From positions 310,001 through 374,000 of the forward strand of contig PASN01000019.1 in assembly GCA_002711995.1 (NCBI GenBank): a stretch of 64,000 nucleotides of DNA, read 5' to 3'. Positions within the stretch are counted from its first letter, which is position 1. Every line of letters starts with the position of its first letter. The position numbers and the translations under genes are program-made. Shown here one piece after another: positions 61,708 through 64,000 of the stretch. Source of the DNA: Halobacteriovoraceae bacterium (lineage in GTDB: Bacteria > Bdellovibrionota > Bacteriovoracia > Bacteriovoracales > Bacteriovoracaceae). The notes under the pieces are model-generated. The model had not been told where the DNA came from. It did not search any database and saw only the letters and a list, made by a program, of their open reading frames with translations.

Positions 61708-62979
61708 TCAAAAGTAACGTGAAAGAGTTACCATTATGTTATCCGATTCACGGACAGGCTTCAAACCATAAAAACGGTCTAGTGGATTGTTTTGATCAGG
61801 TAGTGGGGTGTCGAAGACGGTCAGGCCGTACTCCAGTTTCCAGGCGCTGGAAATTCTAAACTCATGAGAAGCCGTATAGATAAACTCATCAAAGCTTTGG
61901 GCGTCATATGTTATGAACAATGAGAACTGATGACTATTAAAATTATTTAATAAGTGTCTTGCTCCTATTAAAACATCTCTTTGGAAAGGACCTAGGGTTT
62001 TGGCCTCATCGGATGATACTCCCAGTATTGAAATGTATTCTAGTAGAAAGTTAGTGGAGTGGTTATTGCTGTGGAAAAACTCCTTTTCCGCTCCAAAGGC
62101 AACCCTTGAATGGTCAGGCTGGGAAATCTCCCCAGATGACATTGGAGGTATGAAGAACCTGAGCTCGGTATTTTTGTAGTCGTAATGACTTGCCTCTAGC
62201 TTTAAAAGCCATTCCTTGTATGAGGTTTGAAGTGAGGTTGAAACCTGTCTGACTTGTAAATAATAAGGTCTAAGTTTTAAGTCATTAATGGTGGGGGATA
62301 TGGCGCCTGGCATTTCTAAAATTAACAATGGGTTTGCTGTGTCGTATTTCTGGGCGATGAAAAAGTCCCAATCATAGTAATCAAAACTTTTTTTGTATCT
62401 TAGAATGAATTGGAAAAGCTTGTCGCCATTTGAAAAACTATTCTCATCTTCAACAAAGAGTGGAGTTTCCAAATCTAGCATAAGCCCTTGGCGGTCCCTA
62501 CCTTGAGGGTACATTGAGGGAATAGATCTAGTGATGTTGATGAATTGAACAAAAGAGCTTTCAAACTCATATGTGTAGACCAGGGATGGAAGTCCTAGTC
62601 TTTCCACATCCTGTCCTTGCGATAAGTTCAATGGGTTTATCGGGTCAAAAGCTGAAAAAAACTCAAGCACACTCCAATTGAACACGTGGGTCCCCACGGA
62701 GGCCTTCCAGTTATTTTTTGTGAAAGAGATATTGGTGTCATCGAGATTCAAAAAGTCTCTTTCATGATCTACAAAAGCTTCGCGAGCTTTAAGACCGAAG
62801 TTGAGGTTTAAATTTTCAGTAAGCTGTTTGCTTGAGACAAGCGAAAGAAAGATGGCAGACTGAGAGTCATGAGAGTCGGAGTCGCCATCGCTATTAAATT
62901 GTCTATGTTCAAAGTCAATCTGCCCTTGGTACTCAAAGGCATTTGCAAGGCCGCAAATTAATAAAAGAAGATACTTCAT
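61708..62979 (-). CDS. Outer-membrane beta-barrel protein, DUF1302-like
   Basis: A 423-residue protein with signal peptide (cleavage near ANA, residue 14). Long alternating strands end in the C-terminal aromatic pattern SRYF. The region VGTHVFNWSVLEFFSAFDPINPL is close to the DUF1302 signature strand. It lies six bases upstream of the LolA-like gene, and the pair resembles lipid-trafficking partners (barrel plus LolA-fold shuttle). GGAGGT precedes the ATG. Function not shown. Confidence 0.75.
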   Translation of the reverse strand: MKYLLLLICGLANAFEYQGQIDFEHRQFNSDGDSDSHDSQSAIFLSLVSSKQLTENLNLNFGLKAREAFVDHERDFLNLDDTNISFTKNNWKASVGTHVFNWSVLEFFSAFDPINPLNLSQGQDVERLGLPSLVYTYEFESSFVQFINITRSIPSMYPQGRDRQGLMLDLETPLFVEDENSFSNGDKLFQFILRYKKSFDYYDWDFFIAQKYDTANPLLILEMPGAISPTINDLKLRPYYLQVRQVSTSLQTSYKEWLLKLEASHYDYKNTELRFFIPPMSSGEISQPDHSRVAFGAEKEFFHSNNHSTNFLLEYISILGVSSDEAKTLGPFQRDVLIGARHLLNNFNSHQFSLFITYDAQSFDEFIYTASHEFRISSAWKLEYGLTVFDTPLPDQNNPLDRFYGLKPVRESDNIMVTLSRYF

Positions 62980-62997
62980 TGCGACCTCCGTTAAGCT

Positions 62998-63879
62998 TTA
63001 CTGAAAAGCTTTAAGGCTCGCCTTTTTTAGTGCCTCGTACGCCTTGATCGTCTCTGACTTGTCAGACGCGTGAAAGGCCTTAACCATTGGGTCAATTTTT
63101 GAGTATCTAAAAGTTGTAAGATCAACACCTGGGACTTTGCCCATAATTGCCTGCATTCTAACTGTATGCTTTTTATGATCATCAGCAAAAAGAATTGCTT
63201 TGAACTTTTCTTTTGTTTTGGCCAACAACGTCTTTAGCATGATCCCCTTGTTTAGGCCTGAGGTCATGAATACTCCATTCATGTAGCTCACTGGACGAGG
63301 AGACTTATTGCCCATTGTTTTGATGTCATAAGAGTTTAGGCCGTATTTTTTTGGATTGCTTAGCTCATATGGAATGTAAGTAGAAGCGAATCCTTTAGCT
63401 GGACCAATTGCACTTTTTTGAAAAGTAAGACCATTCATCTTTAAGGCCCTTTCTGTTGCATTTCTAAAAATTGGGCCTCTACTAGTTAGAAGGATAAGTT
63501 TAATCCCTTTGTTTTGAAGTTCTTTGATAGTTTGAACTGTAGCTTTTTCTGTAGGCACCATATTGCTTAGAGCGAACAGTTGTCCTTGAATATCTAGAAG
63601 TTCATTGAAGTCGTCTGCAACACAAAATGATGGGGTTTCTTCTTTACCCATACAGTTTTTTGATTGCCACCCAAACCACTGGTCAGAGCCAAGGTTTTGA
63701 GGCATTGCCAATGTTGTATTGTCTATATCTAGAACGACAAGAACATTCTTAGGTCCATACTTTTTGGCCTTTTCAAATGCGATTTTCTTAATCAGGTCGT
63801 AAGAGTCCGTCTCCAGTGCTAGCGAATAAACATTAAAACTTAAAACTGATAAAACTAGTGCAAAAAGAGCTTTTTTCAT
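62998..63879 (-). CDS. DUF2608 HAD-superfamily secreted protein
   Basis: A 293-residue exported protein: signal peptide 1-20, then LDIDNTT with D51 and D53 (HAD motif I), LLTSRG (motif II) and FADDHKKH (motif IV). DUF2608 proteins are HAD phosphatase-like and found in several intracellular bacteria; the substrate is unknown. AAGGA precedes the ATG, and no clear upstream promoter was found before the window end (63880-64000). Confidence 0.88.
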   Translation of the reverse strand: MKKALFALVLSVLSFNVYSLALETDSYDLIKKIAFEKAKKYGPKNVLVVLDIDNTTLAMPQNLGSDQWFGWQSKNCMGKEETPSFCVADDFNELLDIQGQLFALSNMVPTEKATVQTIKELQNKGIKLILLTSRGPIFRNATERALKMNGLTFQKSAIGPAKGFASTYIPYELSNPKKYGLNSYDIKTMGNKSPRPVSYMNGVFMTSGLNKGIMLKTLLAKTKEKFKAILFADDHKKHTVRMQAIMGKVPGVDLTTFRYSKIDPMVKAFHASDKSETIKAYEALKKASLKAFQ

Positions 63880-64000
63880 TGAAATTCCTTATGAAAGTAG
63901 TTGTCTTAATGAAGCAAAACAAGCTCTCGTTGTCTAGAATCAAATTAAGCATTTGTAGAAAAAACACTATCTTGGCAGTCCAATTGCATCAGTTATGGTT

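Noticed and set aside
1-64000. tRNA or rRNA genes, CRISPR arrays, insertion sequences, prophage and att sites
   Set aside because: Looked for cloverleaf-type ends, regularly spaced repeats, DDE or integrase motifs and terminal inverted repeats; none found.

Overview
The window looks like chromosomal DNA of a Gram-negative, AT-leaning bacterium. It carries outer-membrane barrels, lipoproteins with lipoboxes, a LolA-like protein and many two-component, PilZ and FIST proteins. Secreted RCC1-like, DUF2608 and transglutaminase/elicitor-like proteins add to the impression of a Bdellovibrionota-type organism (Bacteriovorax-like). That placement is inference from gene content; no rRNA or marker gene is present to prove it. 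Gene density is very high, no gene-free stretch reaches 300 bases, and most convergent neighbours share or touch stop codons. I saw no tRNA, rRNA, CRISPR array, transposase or phage gene.

Left edge (1-4040): the tail of fermentative D-lactate dehydrogenase, a calcium-type P-type ATPase, and a persulfide dioxygenase-rhodanese gene split by a frameshift at an A7 run that has the form of a -1 slippery heptamer.

4293-18902 reads as one operon of twelve genes. It opens with a 1350-residue hybrid sensor kinase, two REC/PilZ-like proteins, an OmpR-type regulator and a free Hpt protein. It continues with an exopolysaccharide machine: outer-membrane barrel, GH18-like hydrolase, PgaC/IcaA-like family 2 synthase and a membrane-anchored CE4-type deacetylase, with a further REC protein among them. 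It closes with a REC/GAF-like protein and an HD-GYP-like protein that lacks the HD pair. I infer a phosphorelay- and c-di-GMP-tuned poly-N-acetylhexosamine-type matrix system.

18941-26160 holds surface-glycan and tailoring-type genes: a TIGR04283-like glycosyltransferase, a radical SAM protein, a two-repeat DUF1540 Cys protein, a NodB-like deacetylase, a methyltransferase and three GT4 glycosyltransferases.

26281-41576 is a compact natural-product locus: a Sfp/EntD-type phosphopantetheinyl transferase, a PKS/NRPS megasynthase A-T-KS-AT(malonyl)-T-aminotransferase, a second megasynthase C-T-C-A-T-TE, and a secreted GH123/DUF4091-like protein whose start lies inside the end of the second megasynthase. 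The predicted product is a short peptide with a beta-amino acid built by malonate extension and transamination, probably ending in glycine. One module (C-T) has no adenylation domain, and no exporter is seen.

41578-64000 is mixed: an FMN reductase, a secreted transglutaminase-like protein, a FIST sensor with its kinase, ThpR, an SDR, a gluzincin lipoprotein, an alanine/glycine symporter, a PilZ membrane protein with a lytic transglycosylase lipoprotein, an Nramp-like protein lacking the metal-site motifs, a serine beta-lactamase-fold hydrolase, an RCC1-like secreted protein, and a MoxR-DUF58-TgpA cluster with LolA-like, barrel and DUF2608 proteins.
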